Part shown: one piece after another, positions 1-11,409 of the stretch | Numbering within the stretch: the first letter of the stretch is position 1 | Layout of the letters: every line of letters starts with the position of its first letter | Assembly (NCBI GenBank): GCA_015680685.1 | Contig: MNCI01020816.1 | Coordinates: 433,754 to 497,753 of the forward strand | Direction of reading: 5' to 3' | Source of the DNA: Gnetum montanum | Lineage: Eukaryota > Streptophyta > Gnetopsida > Gnetales > Gnetaceae | Length of the DNA: 64,000 bases | The notes under the pieces: model-generated | Database searches by the model: none | What the model was told of the DNA's origin: nothing | Seen by the model: the letters and a program-made list of their open reading frames with translations, nothing else | Translations under genes and position numbers: made by a program

Positions 1-251
1 GGATGCCCTAGTTTTCCCTAGGCAACAATGTTTCCATGATGACGTCGACCACTTCTGTTGCCAAGTGTGACCACACCATCACACTAAAGTGTTAGAGTAA
101 GAATTCTAGGGACTCATGTGCTCCTGACCTGAACCACACCACCTAGTGATCCACATGTATGTCAAGTCTAGGCACATTTGATACAGGCTTGGTAATAAAA
201 CATAGGATACCCACTAGCTCCACCACAATGAGGATGGGCTTCACCAGTACC
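1..251 (-). pseudogene. Antisense gene of element 1, exon 2 (partial, runs off window)
   Basis: Read on the minus strand, a splice acceptor (pyrimidine-rich, ending CTACAG) precedes exon 2 at 251. The first residues include KPILIVVELVGILC, aligning with the start of exon 2 in elements 2, 3 and 4. This is the motif I region of an NLI/FCP1-like HAD domain, with Glu where the nucleophilic Asp is expected. The first base completes a codon left open by exon 1 (17401-17555), so the phase agrees across the 16-kb interruption by element 2. The downstream exons lie outside the window. Confidence 0.65.
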
Positions 252-469
252 CTGTAGTCACAACAGCAACAAGAGGAGAGTGTTATAATTGGGTACACAT
301 AAAAATGCATCAAAATTATACTTATCACATTAGCAAAACTCTTATCTTCCCTCACGAATCCTATAGAAAAGGGACATCGGCATATTCATATGATGTGCAT
401 AGTCTTTAATGGGGCATAACACTAATGTCTCCATTTCACATTTGTACTTTGCATTTTCAAATTCTGAAA

Positions 470-684
470 ATATTAAAAAAATTTTCTAACTATTGGCTAC
501 ACTCCTTGTAGAGTGTAACCCTTGAAAATTTCAAATTTTTTTTAACTATTGGTTACACTCCCCATAAAACATAACCCTTGAAAATTTCAAATTTTTTTTA
601 ATTGTTGGCTACGCTCCCCACATAGTATAATCCTTAAAAATTTTAAAATTTTTCCAATTGTCAGTTACACTCCTCGCAAAGTGT
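470..684. repeat. 56-bp tandem repeat, left half
   Basis: The phrase GGYTACRCTCC recurs at 495, 551, 607 and 663, an exact 56-bp period, followed by CCTTGAAAATTTCAAATTTTT-like AT-rich sequence. It lies in intron 1 of the antisense gene of element 1. The array resumes at 16692 after element 2; across the junction the spacing is 57 bp, so the two halves were one array. Confidence 0.85.
680..684. repeat. Target site duplication AGTGT, left copy (element 2)
   Basis: AGTGT immediately precedes the LTR start TGAAACAC at 685; the same five bases follow the other LTR end at 16692-16696. Confidence 0.85.
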
Positions 685-1977
685 TGAAACACTATGAAAT
701 TTTGAGACCTCGATGATTCAGCAAAGTCTCAAAGTTTAGGCAAAGACTTCCACAAAAGTGGCGTTGAAACATCTAGGCGATGGAAACATTGGAAACAGTA
801 GCACATCTCAGCAAGTTTTCTTTTTGGGCTAAGGGGCCTGCTACGCTATGCTATGCAGCTCAGTGTAGTAGACTCCAGAAGATAGAACAAAACAAGGGAT
901 GTGCAGCAATAACACTTCAACTTTGCAAGCTAGCCATGTTCAAAAATCTTAACTTTTGTCATGCTACGCCATGTTACTCTACACAGCGTAATGCAAGCAG
1001 CGCAGTTGACTTATCTGCAGCAACAAAGGTAATGGAATTCAGGTGGTGGCAGTGATTACGGCACGATACGCTTCCCAGTGTAGCATAACATAGTCACAGG
1101 ACAGTTTGTTCAACGCAAAAGACAAGGCCAAATGAACTTTTTTCTTGAAGGATGGTTATGCTATACTACGCTTTAGAGCATAATGCCACAAGCTTCAACT
1201 ACAGCACATCAAGTCAACGGCATTTTGTGGGCCCAGGACACGCGTAATCTAAACCATGTTTTTCTCCTAACCCTAATGTTATAAATACTCTAATTGACAA
1301 CGATCAAAGAGAGTGCAATGGTTGGCAATTTTTGGCAATTTTAGCAAAGATTGGTGAGAAAACAAAAGAGAATCGGCAATCAAAAGAAACATTGATGGTG
1401 ACAAAGAGAAGCCTTTTGGTCAAGGATTTGAAGTTAGCAAACATCTTGCTTCAAGCCTGACTCCCTTGCACCCAGATTGGCTAGTGAACAAGGTAGATTG
1501 GTTTTTTCTTGTTTCATCTTTGAATAGCTTCTTGTTCTTGGCATGCACTTCGTCTAAACCGAAGTCCGCTTGCAACAATTGTATTCAACATATTTTACAT
1601 TGATTTACATTCTCCAAATTCAATCCCAAATTTTGGGATCACACATTCTCCAAATTCAAATTTTTGCATTTTATTTACATTGATTTTATAATTTTTTTGC
1701 ATCATTTACATTATTATCACTACCTTTAAGATCCGATCTTGGAGCAGATCTCATTTTCTCGTCAACCGATATTATACCCTCACATTGAAATCATCATCTC
1801 GTTATTCGATCATTACAAAATTTACTGATTAAGTAAGTCCCTATCTGAATAACAAGATTATTCAAGGCACCTTAGATTTGTTTTCTCCAGCACAACCCTC
1901 ACATGAATCCAGAGTTGGAACTGTGTACACAGAAATTTGCTCGGTATTTCCAGCAACCGCTGTTTTCCATAGTTACA
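685..1977 (+). repeat. 5' LTR of element 2
   Basis: Starts TGAAACACTATGAAATTTTG, closely matching the solo LTR start at 42802, and ends CCATAGTTACA, matching CCATTGTTACA at 16691. The stretch 1055-1977 aligns with 15775-16691 apart from small indels, including a gap of about 22 bp near the end. U3 contains imperfect palindromes built from GCTACGCTATGC/GCATAGC. A short ORF inside (780-1055) is not considered coding. I could not identify a standard primer binding site after 1977. Confidence 0.85.
1279..1287 (+). promoter_or_regulatory. TATA box of element 2 5' LTR
   Basis: TTATAAATA about 700 bp before the LTR end; the equivalent position in the 3' LTR (near 16014) reads CTTATATATAC. It probably sets the sense genomic transcript start. 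Confidence 0.6.
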
Positions 1978-2231
1978 GTTTTCTAGTGCTAGAAGGAGGG
2001 CATGAACCTCCGATCTACGTTTCACCGGTAGTCTTGTAAGTTGTCTGCACCCATTGTTGACTGACGTAAATGTAATACCTCTGTGGTTGTTTACGTGATC
2101 GTGTGGTACAGATCGGTTGCTTCGACGATTCCTATGGAATCCTGCAGGACAGAAAGCCCACTTTCATTTTAGGTTGCGTTAGCCGTTGTGATCTTTATCC
2201 TTGTTATCATTATCCTCTAGCTACGCAGAGA

Positions 2232-5200
2232 ATGGCTGCATTAACCACCGCTGTTGACATCGCTAACCTAAAAAATCCTTGGACACTGCAAGTTACGCCT
2301 CCTATTGTCGAGCCACCAACTAGTCCAGTGTGGCTACACCGGCCCCTCAGGATTCAAAATAAAGAGCCTGAGGGGCATGCTCAGGGCAGGGAACATTACA
2401 ATTTCCTCTACGCTAAACTTGTGAAAAATTTGCCTATGTATCCATAAGAACTCGAAGAGAAATGTGAATATGAGTTCATATACTATAATGGGAAGGAATT
2501 CATTCCTTCCCCTAACGCCTCTATACCCTTGACGGACCAACAACAGTGGATCTTAGATCAACTGTTGATGGCCAGGGCATCAACAAAGCAACGAGAGGAG
2601 TTGTTCCATGAGGAAGTGTTACACGATGGGCAGGAGAATCTAGATTCTCACTTTGAGGGAGGTAGTCATGCTAGCATTTTCATGGCTCCTCCCTGCATAG
2701 CATCCCATGTAAACCCACTGTTTATGGTTACTACGCCATTATCATTGACTACCGTCGACCATGTGATGCATGCGTCCTATCTGCATTTCTTCTCTCTAGT
2801 TACCCTCTTGGGTGGTATTCCTTCAAAAACCATTCCTCCGTAGTCATAGTTAGCTAATCCATCTCATCGCATACCTGCGCCTACATCACCATATGTGCAC
2901 GCAGTGGCTACTTCGCAATTACACGCAACCCCTGCATTCATCCTAGCTTACACGATAGGCCTTGCCACTACTGTGTGGTGGGCTCTAAATACATCACCCC
3001 TTATTCCACTGCCTACGCAGATGTCCCATCTCACTCATCATCAACACCAGGACCCGCAGGTAGTAAATCCAACTACAGGGTTATGGCCTGTGCCTCCGGC
3101 TACGCAAACAATGTTTCCTATAGCACAATCAACGATAGTTGCCCCACCTGCACCACTTGCCAAGTGGTGGATGACATAGGTGGTACCGCCTGTAGGGACA
3201 ATTCCCACTACATCGCTCACGGTCCATGCTGCTACCCCTATCTTGCCACCTAGCGTGGCTCCTCCTGTTATTCCACAACCAACTTCTTTGCCCATGGGTC
3301 TAGACCAAGCCTTCTAGCTTATTTAGACCCTTATCGAGGAGGTTAAAAGCCTCAAGGCTGCTGGCTTTGACACAGTACAGGTCATGGATTTCTACCATGA
3401 CGATCCTATTAACCCGGCAGTACCCATCTTGTCGTTACCTCCTAGGATGCCACTCCCCCATTTTACCAATTACAATGGAGAAGGCAATCCCAATGCCCAT
3501 TTAGTTACCTTCAGGTTAGAGTCGTTGTTACTAAAACAATGGCCACATACCATCATCCGTGTCTTTACTATGTCCTTAATAGGTAAAGCTTTAGACTGGT
3601 ATCGTGCACTTCCATGCTCTTCCATCTCAACCTTGGAAGACTTGCTAACTCAGTTCGTGACTCATTTCAAATACAACCTGAAACCAGAGGTCACGCTGGA
3701 TTAGCTTATGGGAGTCAAGCAAGATCCGCTCTAGCCAGTCCAAAAGTTTATATAGCGGTGGAGTGCGACCTTGAGTGAAATCCGTGAACCCATTGTGGAG
3801 GCCTATTTGTTGGCAATCTTCAAGGGGGCAGTCAATGACTTCATTAAGTTCAAGTTGTATTACCTCGCTCCCCACTCCCTTAGCCAAGCCTTCACTCAGA
3901 CTAAGAGCATTGAAGATACAGCAGAGGCTAGCAAAGACCTAGCGTATGTGGTCTACAAAAATGCCCACAATAAGAGCAAAGATAAGGGCAAAACTACAAT
4001 AACAATAGTAGCAGCCATGGCTGAAGGGGCTAAAAAAATAACAACAAGAAATCACCTACGATGCCTGCTAAGGCCACAACTAGCTCAAAGAACACCAATC
4101 AGGAAACAACACCTGCCCTTGAGGCATCCACACAGTCGAAGCCTAATTTTGAGCGTAAAGATCACTCAAAATACATGACTCTACCTGTAAAGCCTTTAGA
4201 ACTTCTAAAGCAACTACTAGGAACTGGCCACATCTAACACAAGGTAGTGTTCGAAGAGGCTCTGAAGCGCCACAGATGGCACTGTGAGCTGCTTAAGAAC
4301 CCTTCCTTGGCCCTACCTAACAAACCACCAGTCACCAAGAATTTCAGGATGGATCATTTTTGTGACTATCACCAGCTGTGTGGTCATGACATGGATTACT
4401 ATTGGGCATTGAAAGATGACATTCAACGCATGATCGATCAAGGTAAATTGATCGTAGATAGTAGTAGTTTAGTCTGTCCAGAAAACCAGTCCATGCATGT
4501 GTACCAAGACCCATTAAATGCAAATAACATAGGATACACTATCAACATAGTGGGTATGGAGGACGATGGTCAAGCACAGCCAAAGCAACCCTTTATGTTG
4601 CATGTACCTCCTCGCCCATCTCAGACGACAAGCCCATCAACATCGATGGGTGTGGCTCAACGACAACCTTTTGTTCTCTGAGTCTCGTCTCAGACCTTTG
4701 TTCCATAGCCCACTTTCAGTAAAGCTGCTGCCCAGGCCGTGCCCACACCTAGGGCACCCTTGGTCATCAGGGTGCCAAAGCCATCAATTGCTCCTGCTAC
4801 ATAGGGGCAAGTCTCTAAGTCAACACCCCAGTCACAACCTACTAGGAAATGAGATGGGCGTATGACAGGTAACACAGCCAATGACCACCTTACGCTTAGA
4901 TTCTCTAAGCCTACACCCCTCACCTTGGTGCCCTTGGCCCCACCCTCTAAAAAAGACAATATTACGCAAATGAGACCATCTTCTCCCAGCCTAAGAAAAT
5001 GCAATCCTCAACCAAAAACTGTTCCTTCCTAAGAGATCCGTCTCCTAAGACGAATGGAAGAAGAGAAGGGTAGCAAACACCTAGATCATGGGCATGATCT
5101 CATCGATGCTTTTACACAAGTTAAGTAGGCCCTTAAACAAAAAAATACAACGCTGAGTCTCTATGACTTGTTGATGACATCACAAAAGCATCATGAAGCC

Positions 5201-6000
5201 ATGGTTCACATGTTAGCATCCATACCTATGGACGACAGCTTGCTCGTGGAGGAAGAAGCAATCCATTCGATCATGCTTCCTTCTACTTCTGAATAGAAAT
5301 GGTCTCCCCAACTGACATTTCATGACAAGTCCATTAAGGATGACCCAGAAAAGGATCAGGTGACAATAGCGTCCATGTTCATCACTATCCGGGTCGGCCA
5401 GTATAGAATCTGGAGAGTACACATAGATGACGGGGCCATAGCCAATGTCATTCCATATCCCATAGTGGATAAACTAGGTTTGATTGATCAGATCAATCCC
5501 ATGACAACATCATGTTTGAAGTCATTTAACGAGGCATGAGTGCAAGTCAAGGGAACGGTACACATCAACTTTGTAGTGGGGGATTAATTTCCCACATATG
5601 CAGTGTTTATCGTCGTCAAGGAGATGCCTAGTTTCAACCTAATCTTGGGGAGGTCTTGGTTGGCTTAATTAAGGGTGGTTTCATCATCCATTCATCAAGA
5701 GATCCACTTGTCCTACGCAAGGGGAGGGGGGGGGGGAAGTGATCATACATGGTGATAAGATGACCCCTCAAGTGGTGAACAACCTGGAAATGGAATAGGG
5801 TTCAGAGGTTGAGATCCCTAATAATCAAACCCTTGTTTCAACAGTTGAACAAATTGACATAGTGGCCAACGAAAGCTTGGCTTGGGTTGAACTACCCTTC
5901 CAGGGAGAAGATGGTAGCATAGAGGAATGCTATAATAAGCCTCCTCATCCATATGCGTTGCCAAACCTAAAAATAATCAAGAAGCAGCTACGGAGCTAGC
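2232..6000 (+). pseudogene. gag-pro: gag-pro polyprotein, element 2 (degenerate)
   Basis: Gag starts at ATG 2232 (MAALTTAVD...). An N-terminal region and a Pro-rich linker (2895-3180) precede the retrotransposon gag domain (about 3384-3960; motifs LPHFTNYNGEG, ALDWYRAL, DLLTQFVTHFKYNLKPEV). Near 4357-4390 is FCDYHQLCGHDMDYY, a zinc-knuckle-like box typical of plant Ty3 gag. The aspartic protease follows near 5360-5670 with DDGA at 5426-5437 and NLILGRSWL. Defects: stops at 2446 and about 3700, a frameshift at the A run 4032-4038, further stops, and a G run near 5726. The frame ends KKQLRS-stop at 5998-6000. Gag should form the particle and protease should process it; this copy cannot make intact products. 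Confidence 0.85.
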
Positions 6001-6094
6001 AAAGGAACACGTTGGTGTGACATGTCACATCAGTCCACATTCTTTATTGATTATTTAGTTTACACTCTTTTCTTGTCAATTTTCCCTTATTACG

Positions 6095-6245
6095 CATTTT
6101 CATATGCAGCTTGGCTCGAAATGACCTTAAACTAGTTACAGCCCGCTATGGCCTAAAACTGGTAATTCTGTTTATTCTTTTACGCTTACGATGGCCCAGC
6201 CCGAAATGGCCTTAAACTATTAGCATCCCACAGTGGCCTAAAATG
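6095..6245 (+). repeat. Short-motif cluster after gag-pro, element 2
   Basis: Several degenerate copies of a unit like GCCCGAAATGGCCTTAAACTA. The same motif stands after gag-pro in elements 3 and 4 and after integrase in all elements. Confidence 0.6.
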
Positions 6246-6352
6246 TGTAACCTTTTTGACGATACATTTTCTTTCATAAAAATAAAAAAAAAATTAAAAA
6301 TGTTATTTTATGATCACATTGATCAAAGAACGTTACTCTCTATTCTCTTTCA

Positions 6353-9300
6353 TTATAACAAAATGTTTGGCCAAATATTGCCATGCCACACATCCCCTTT
6401 GTTACCACTTCCATCTGCGTCATTTAACTCCACCTCTACCTCATAAGGATCATCTTCATAAGGGCCTTCTTTGAGTGGTGTCTCTTCATGGGGGCGATCC
6501 TCTCTATGGGGTTCCTCCTCATGGGGACCCTCTTCATGAGGGCCATCATCTCCATCACGCTCCTCTTGATGTCACGCTCCTCTTGATGAGGACCCTCTTC
6601 GTGTTGATCCTACGATTTGACACAAAACAAACATTAGCGTTGCCATAAAAATTACATATAACAAGAATACAATAGTCATACAACTTACCTGTGATGGTCT
6701 TGCGTCAGTCACGAAAGGAATTTGTCCTAAGCTGACCCACAGGTGTCGCATGATCTTGTCCTCAGTGAGCTCAGCCCAAACACCATCTCCTAAATCAGTT
6801 ATAGCCTTAACCTTCCCCTTTTCCATAGGAGTCCATTGGGGTGGTTCAAGGAAGAAGGAAGGGATAGTAGTCTCCCTGCCAAGGAGAGTTATCTCTCTCT
6901 CAGGGGAGGCGCTTACTGTCACTTACTCTTGAAACTTTTCATATGCTCCAAAAGCATCGATTACATCGAGGAACAGTCAGAGGGACTGCACTTCAACCAC
7001 AGAATCCCTGTAATGTTGGCGGTAGGTAGCACATTCTTGCTTATACATGTGCTTATGGTCTTTCTATGCCTGCCCCCATTCTTGGACCCTCGTGTTGAAA
7101 TCCTTCCAGTCTTGGTTCTTCTAGCCTAGGAGATCCATTTGCATCCGTTGCTCGATGAGCTTACGATTGGCTTGGACGTTGTTCTTGATGACCGTCCAAT
7201 AATGGGCGTAGTTAATCACAGCTATTTGCCAATTCTCGTCGTTGGTCTCTTGAGCTTATAGAAATTCGTTTCGGAAATCCAGGTCCTCAACCCTAGTAGT
7301 TAGGGCCATTTTCTCCTTTTCTATTTTCTGCAGCCTCTTCCAAAGATCTTCGTTGACATTCTGACACTCCCATAAAGAATGGGCCGAGCATAATGCACAT
7401 TTACACATCTCATCATAAAGGTTGTGTGGCACTTCGGTTACCTCTGGTGAAGGTTTGGGGGCAGTGTCTATGTCAACGGGTTCTTTGGGATCCCATTTGA
7501 GGTGAGAGCCTGTAACATAAAAACAACAGTTAGATGTAACAGAATAACGTAATGTCGCAATGTCAATGATTTCTACATAACAACAGTGATGTACTAATAT
7601 TAGGATCAATTTGCTCTAGGAAAATGATCATATTGTTCACAATTCCCTCCATAAAGGTGAATTTATCAGGAGTCTCACCCCAATGTTGAGTTGGGGTTAC
7701 TGACAAAAGTACGCCACTGTTATCAGAAGTGCCTACTATGAAAAGAAATGAGTTAGAGATAGCACATTAAACATAAAGGTAATTGAGACATTACAATAAC
7801 ACAAAGCTCCAATTCAATAAAATCTTCAAGGGAAGTAGCGGGAGGATTACCTTTCGAGGAAAAGTCAAACTCACCAATGATGAACCGCTTCTTTTTTCTT
7901 GGCTCATCCAGAAGGACCTCGGCATCCTGTATGCCCATCTCTCCTTCACGCACAGGAACCTGTGCACCGCCTATGTTGTTAACAGGGGCCTTATCTTCCA
8001 AAACTGAGGCCCCTTCTCCATGCCGTAAAACTATGGCACTTGTTTTAGGGGTCAATTCCTCTACATATTTCCTCTTTTCTGTCAAACAACACAATTAACC
8101 AAAACAAAACTTTATTTACTTTTTTACAAGCACTACGTGACACAACGACATCCATACGTAGCGTAATACACATAAATTAATCACACATTCTTCTACTTAC
8201 TAGCTAGAGGATTGTTCCTGTGAAACTTAATTCGTAGTTTCCTTTCCTCTTCACTAGTCAGGCTGGAAGACTCCATGGCCGGACGATGCTTCCTCCGTTG
8301 AACTAATGAACTCACTATTTCTGCTGCAAGGCGTTTCCCCCTCGAAGCACTACTAGTGTAAGAAGGAGGCACCCCAACCATGCTATCTTGACCTCGCACA
8401 CGAGGCGCCACCAGATCCTTAGTCGTTAGTGAAAGTGACTCCTCGATACCTTCGGGGGGATCTTGGGATCGGATGGTGCGAAAAACTTGAGAAATCCACA
8501 GTTTGGAAATGTGATTATGATCTTGTTACACCCATACTCCATCCCTGCGAAGCACCAAAAATTTGAAAAAAAGCCAAAAAAAAGCTATGAAAAAGGAAAA
8601 ATACACGTTGAAATGAGACTCAAGCTTCTTGCGAAGCTTGACCATTTCAACCTACAGGCCTTCAATAAGGTAACTAGCCCTATTATACCGTGTCCCCTCC
8701 ATAACCTCCCGCATGATCCAAGCCTACTCTATTTCCTTGGGAGAGTAGCTTGGGAAAAGCGTAAGCTCAAAAAAGAGGATAAATGGTATTAGCCACCTCT
8801 AGCTTGATGTTATCGGTGAGGATGCCTTTTGGTTCTTTTTTAACCCCTAGCCACTCCTCTATATCCTTCTGATGCTTAGAACCTCTCTTTGATCTTTCTT
8901 CCACTAGAAGACTATCAGAAGGAATGCCAAAAAAGTCAATGAACAGACGAGTGTTAATATCAAAACTCACACACACGTTACACTTGTGCATGTAAAGATG
9001 TTTGGCTTCTTCGCTGAAGGAGTCAACTAGGGTTAACATTTCGGCTATTATGACATCGTGGGTTACAGCTAGAAAGAGCTCCATCAGTCTAGCTTCTCAG
9101 AGGTTATTGGTTAAGGCAGCTGGGGCTACTCCGTGGCATAGCCAACGTTGTGCTTATTTTATGTCACCATAATGAAAAAAGAGACTACTTGCCTCACATC
9201 TAGAAGCTATCACCGTGCCCTCCCGTGATTTCCTAACTATAAACATAAAACAACAGTTTAGAAAAAATAGCAGAATAATAAAATCTTATACATTATTCTC

Positions 9301-10847
9301 GTTCTGTCGGGTCATATAGTTGATCACCGTAGCATAACTTACCGCATCTAAAGGGTAAAGGAAATGCTGAGATTTTCTCTTGTACGTCGTCAACGGTGAT
9401 AGGATGATCCAAAGTCAACTCCTTATCTAACCATCCGGAGTCTCTACACTTGGCGAAGAATCTGGCATAATGGATAGGGTAGTGTGGGATTTCAAATCCT
9501 AGTTGTCCTAGGACACTAGCACACACATTGCCGATGGAAGTGAATTCCTTTATGACTATTTTGACCATAGATAACATGTCCGTATCACCTTGCAGACCAT
9601 TCGCATCAATAAAAAACCTACGTCATAGAATGTAGACAATTTTTTATACTTGATGCATAATCATACAACAGTTAGCACATCATAACACCTTGAAAACACT
9701 TACCCACCAGCATAATACACGATGCCAGGTGGATTTTGAAAATAGGTCATGAGATGATGAGCCACGAACAACATGTTGTAAGCATGAGAAAAATCAAACC
9801 TGGGCATCTCCCAGATCCAAGATAAATGCCTCAAACCCTTGAGGCTCTGTTCATAGTCTCATCCCCTCATGGTTTAGATTGAGCTGTCCACCAGAAATGT
9901 TAAGATGCTTTGCATTGATCCAACGAGTAGCGTCCTTAGAATGGCGGAGGCTATCTCGGCTAGTAGCTGCGACCAAATAATTATGCTGAAATTACGTAAC
10001 AAAAATTGCAAAAAGCTCCAGTGCGCCTTTCCGGAACCAAACTGCCTCTCCTCCTACACGAGCATGGGGGGGGGGGGGGGGGGGGGAGAGAGGAATGTTG
10101 GCCACGGGGACATGTAAACAACACAGAACGTCCACTCTGTCAAGAATGATCAAGACTGGCCTTAGCGTAATCCTTTATAATAAAGTGCATTATCATTAGA
10201 AAAAGTAGTTTAGACATACTAACAGCGTCAGAACCAAACAAATAAAAAAAAAGAAGGCTCACAAGAAGTCATTACGCAATAGTAGGGTTCTCATTATCTT
10301 GGCTCCCAGAAAATCACATGTTATGCTGGAGATGCACTACCAAAACCGCCCAAACCCTTGCGATGGTGCAAGGTCTATCTCTGACAACGGCGATGAAAGT
10401 AACAGCGCATATTACCCCAGCATAACATGTGACCATTATTGCGAAGGAAACAAAAACCCATTTTCTCTATGCAAAGGTACAATACCTAGACTTCTCACTA
10501 GTTATGCATTGTGTTTGTACAATGTTACCCAAGATCACCCAAACCCTTGCAATAGTGCAAAGTCTATCTCTGACAACTGCGATAGGGGTAATATTACAAA
10601 CTCAATAGCATAACTAACATAGACAGTTACCAAATACCCAACACAATGCGCATATTTGGAACAAATACAATTATGACATTGTGATAGCAAAAACAACAAT
10701 CATACAAGGAAGGCAGAAAATCACTTACTGGGCGAGTGGAGTAGCCTCTCGAGTTTTGACTCGAGCCTTTGATATTCACCCCAAGCGTTCCTGTACGTCA
10801 TTGATCCTCACCAACTTCATATGTTTGCCTTTGGTCTTCGGTGCCAT
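6353..10847 (-). pseudogene. Antisense multi-exon gene with NLI/FCP1-like domain, element 2
   Basis: Hand-built model of eight exons (minus): 10847-10729, 10172-9704, 9617-9343, 9236-8201, 8078-7851, 7735-7595, 7509-6689, 6609-6353. Donors are mostly GTAAGT; acceptors mostly follow T-rich tracts. Phases are 2,2,1,1,1,1,0; frame carries over at most junctions, except where exon 4 and the poly-G exon 2 hold indels. Exon 1 encodes MAPKTKGKHMK. Exons 2-3 resemble an NLI-interacting-factor (FCP1, HAD) domain: LIILDRVDVLC, IWSQL-like box, YNMLFVAHHLMTYFQNPPG, then MLSMVKIVIKEF. Exon 4 carries FDINTRLFIDFFGIPSDSLL, loosely like plant transposon proteins. Exon 5 has basic RKKKRF. Exon 7 is coiled-coil (LWKRLQKIEKEK). 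Exon 8 has acidic PHEE-type repeats. Breaks: TGA in exon 1 (a C-to-T change), a poly-G run (about 10065-10086) in exon 2, stops in exon 4. Exon edges are inferred; the domain call rests on recognition, not a search. Confidence 0.7.
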
Positions 10848-10955
10848 TGCTACACTTGAACAACCTCTAGAAAATTGTCTACTTACACTTTCCTTCTGGT
10901 TTAGCCTAGCTTAACCTTGTGACGTTTACAATTTACTTTGAGGATGAACCATCTG

Positions 10956-10963
10956 CTTATAAA
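10956..10963 (-). promoter_or_regulatory. Possible TATA box of the antisense gene, element 2
   Basis: TTTATAAG on the minus strand, about 110 bp upstream of the antisense ATG at 10847. Elements 1 and 4 have better matches at comparable distances. Confidence 0.45.
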
Positions 10964-11369
10964 CATGATGGTGAAAACTTATTGTTTTCGTGTCTAATCA
11001 ACATGGAACTTTCTTGAAACATAGGCATGTCAATTCGACATGAAGCGTGAAGATTGCACCATTAAACTCGTAGATATCGCATTGATGACAGTCCGAAAAG
11101 ATCCTAAACTAATGCATAGTTTATCATCTCGTAATCCGATCACATTAACTATGGTCTGCACAAAATCCTTGACATGCTAGACATGCCACTTTATACCTTT
11201 CATCATAGTTTGCAGAAACCTTATGTTAACACCTAGGAAACCTGGCTTGCTATTTTCTTGCAAACTATGTACATTGTAACGGTTCGCTAAGACCTTAAAC
11301 TGGCAACCTTTTTGACACATACCTTTAAAACCTTCTGTCATTGCACCATGTTGACAAAAAATAATGTAA

Positions 11370-11397
11370 CAACTTTCATTCTTGGCATTTTTTGTAG
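11370..11397 (+). promoter_or_regulatory. 3' splice site before pol, element 2
   Basis: Pyrimidine-rich AACTTTCATTC...TTTTTTGTAG, with AG at 11396-11397, ends 12 bases before the pol ATG (11410). All four elements have such a site at the same place. In Ogre-type Tat elements an intron lies between pro and RT. No convincing donor was found. Confidence 0.6.
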
Positions 11398-11409
11398 GTC
11401 AGTTCGTAA

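Noticed and set aside
780-1055. 91-codon ORF on the plus strand
   Set aside because: Lies wholly in U3 of the element 2 LTR, is built of palindromic GCTATGC repeats and has no counterpart in other LTRs.
1978-2010. Primer binding site after the element 2 LTR
   Set aside because: No stretch beginning TGG and clearly complementary to a known tRNA 3' end was recognised; left unassigned.
5995-6100. Splice donor at the end of gag-pro to match the pol acceptor
   Set aside because: No GTAAGT-like donor is shared by elements 2, 3 and 4 at this place, so the donor position remains unknown.
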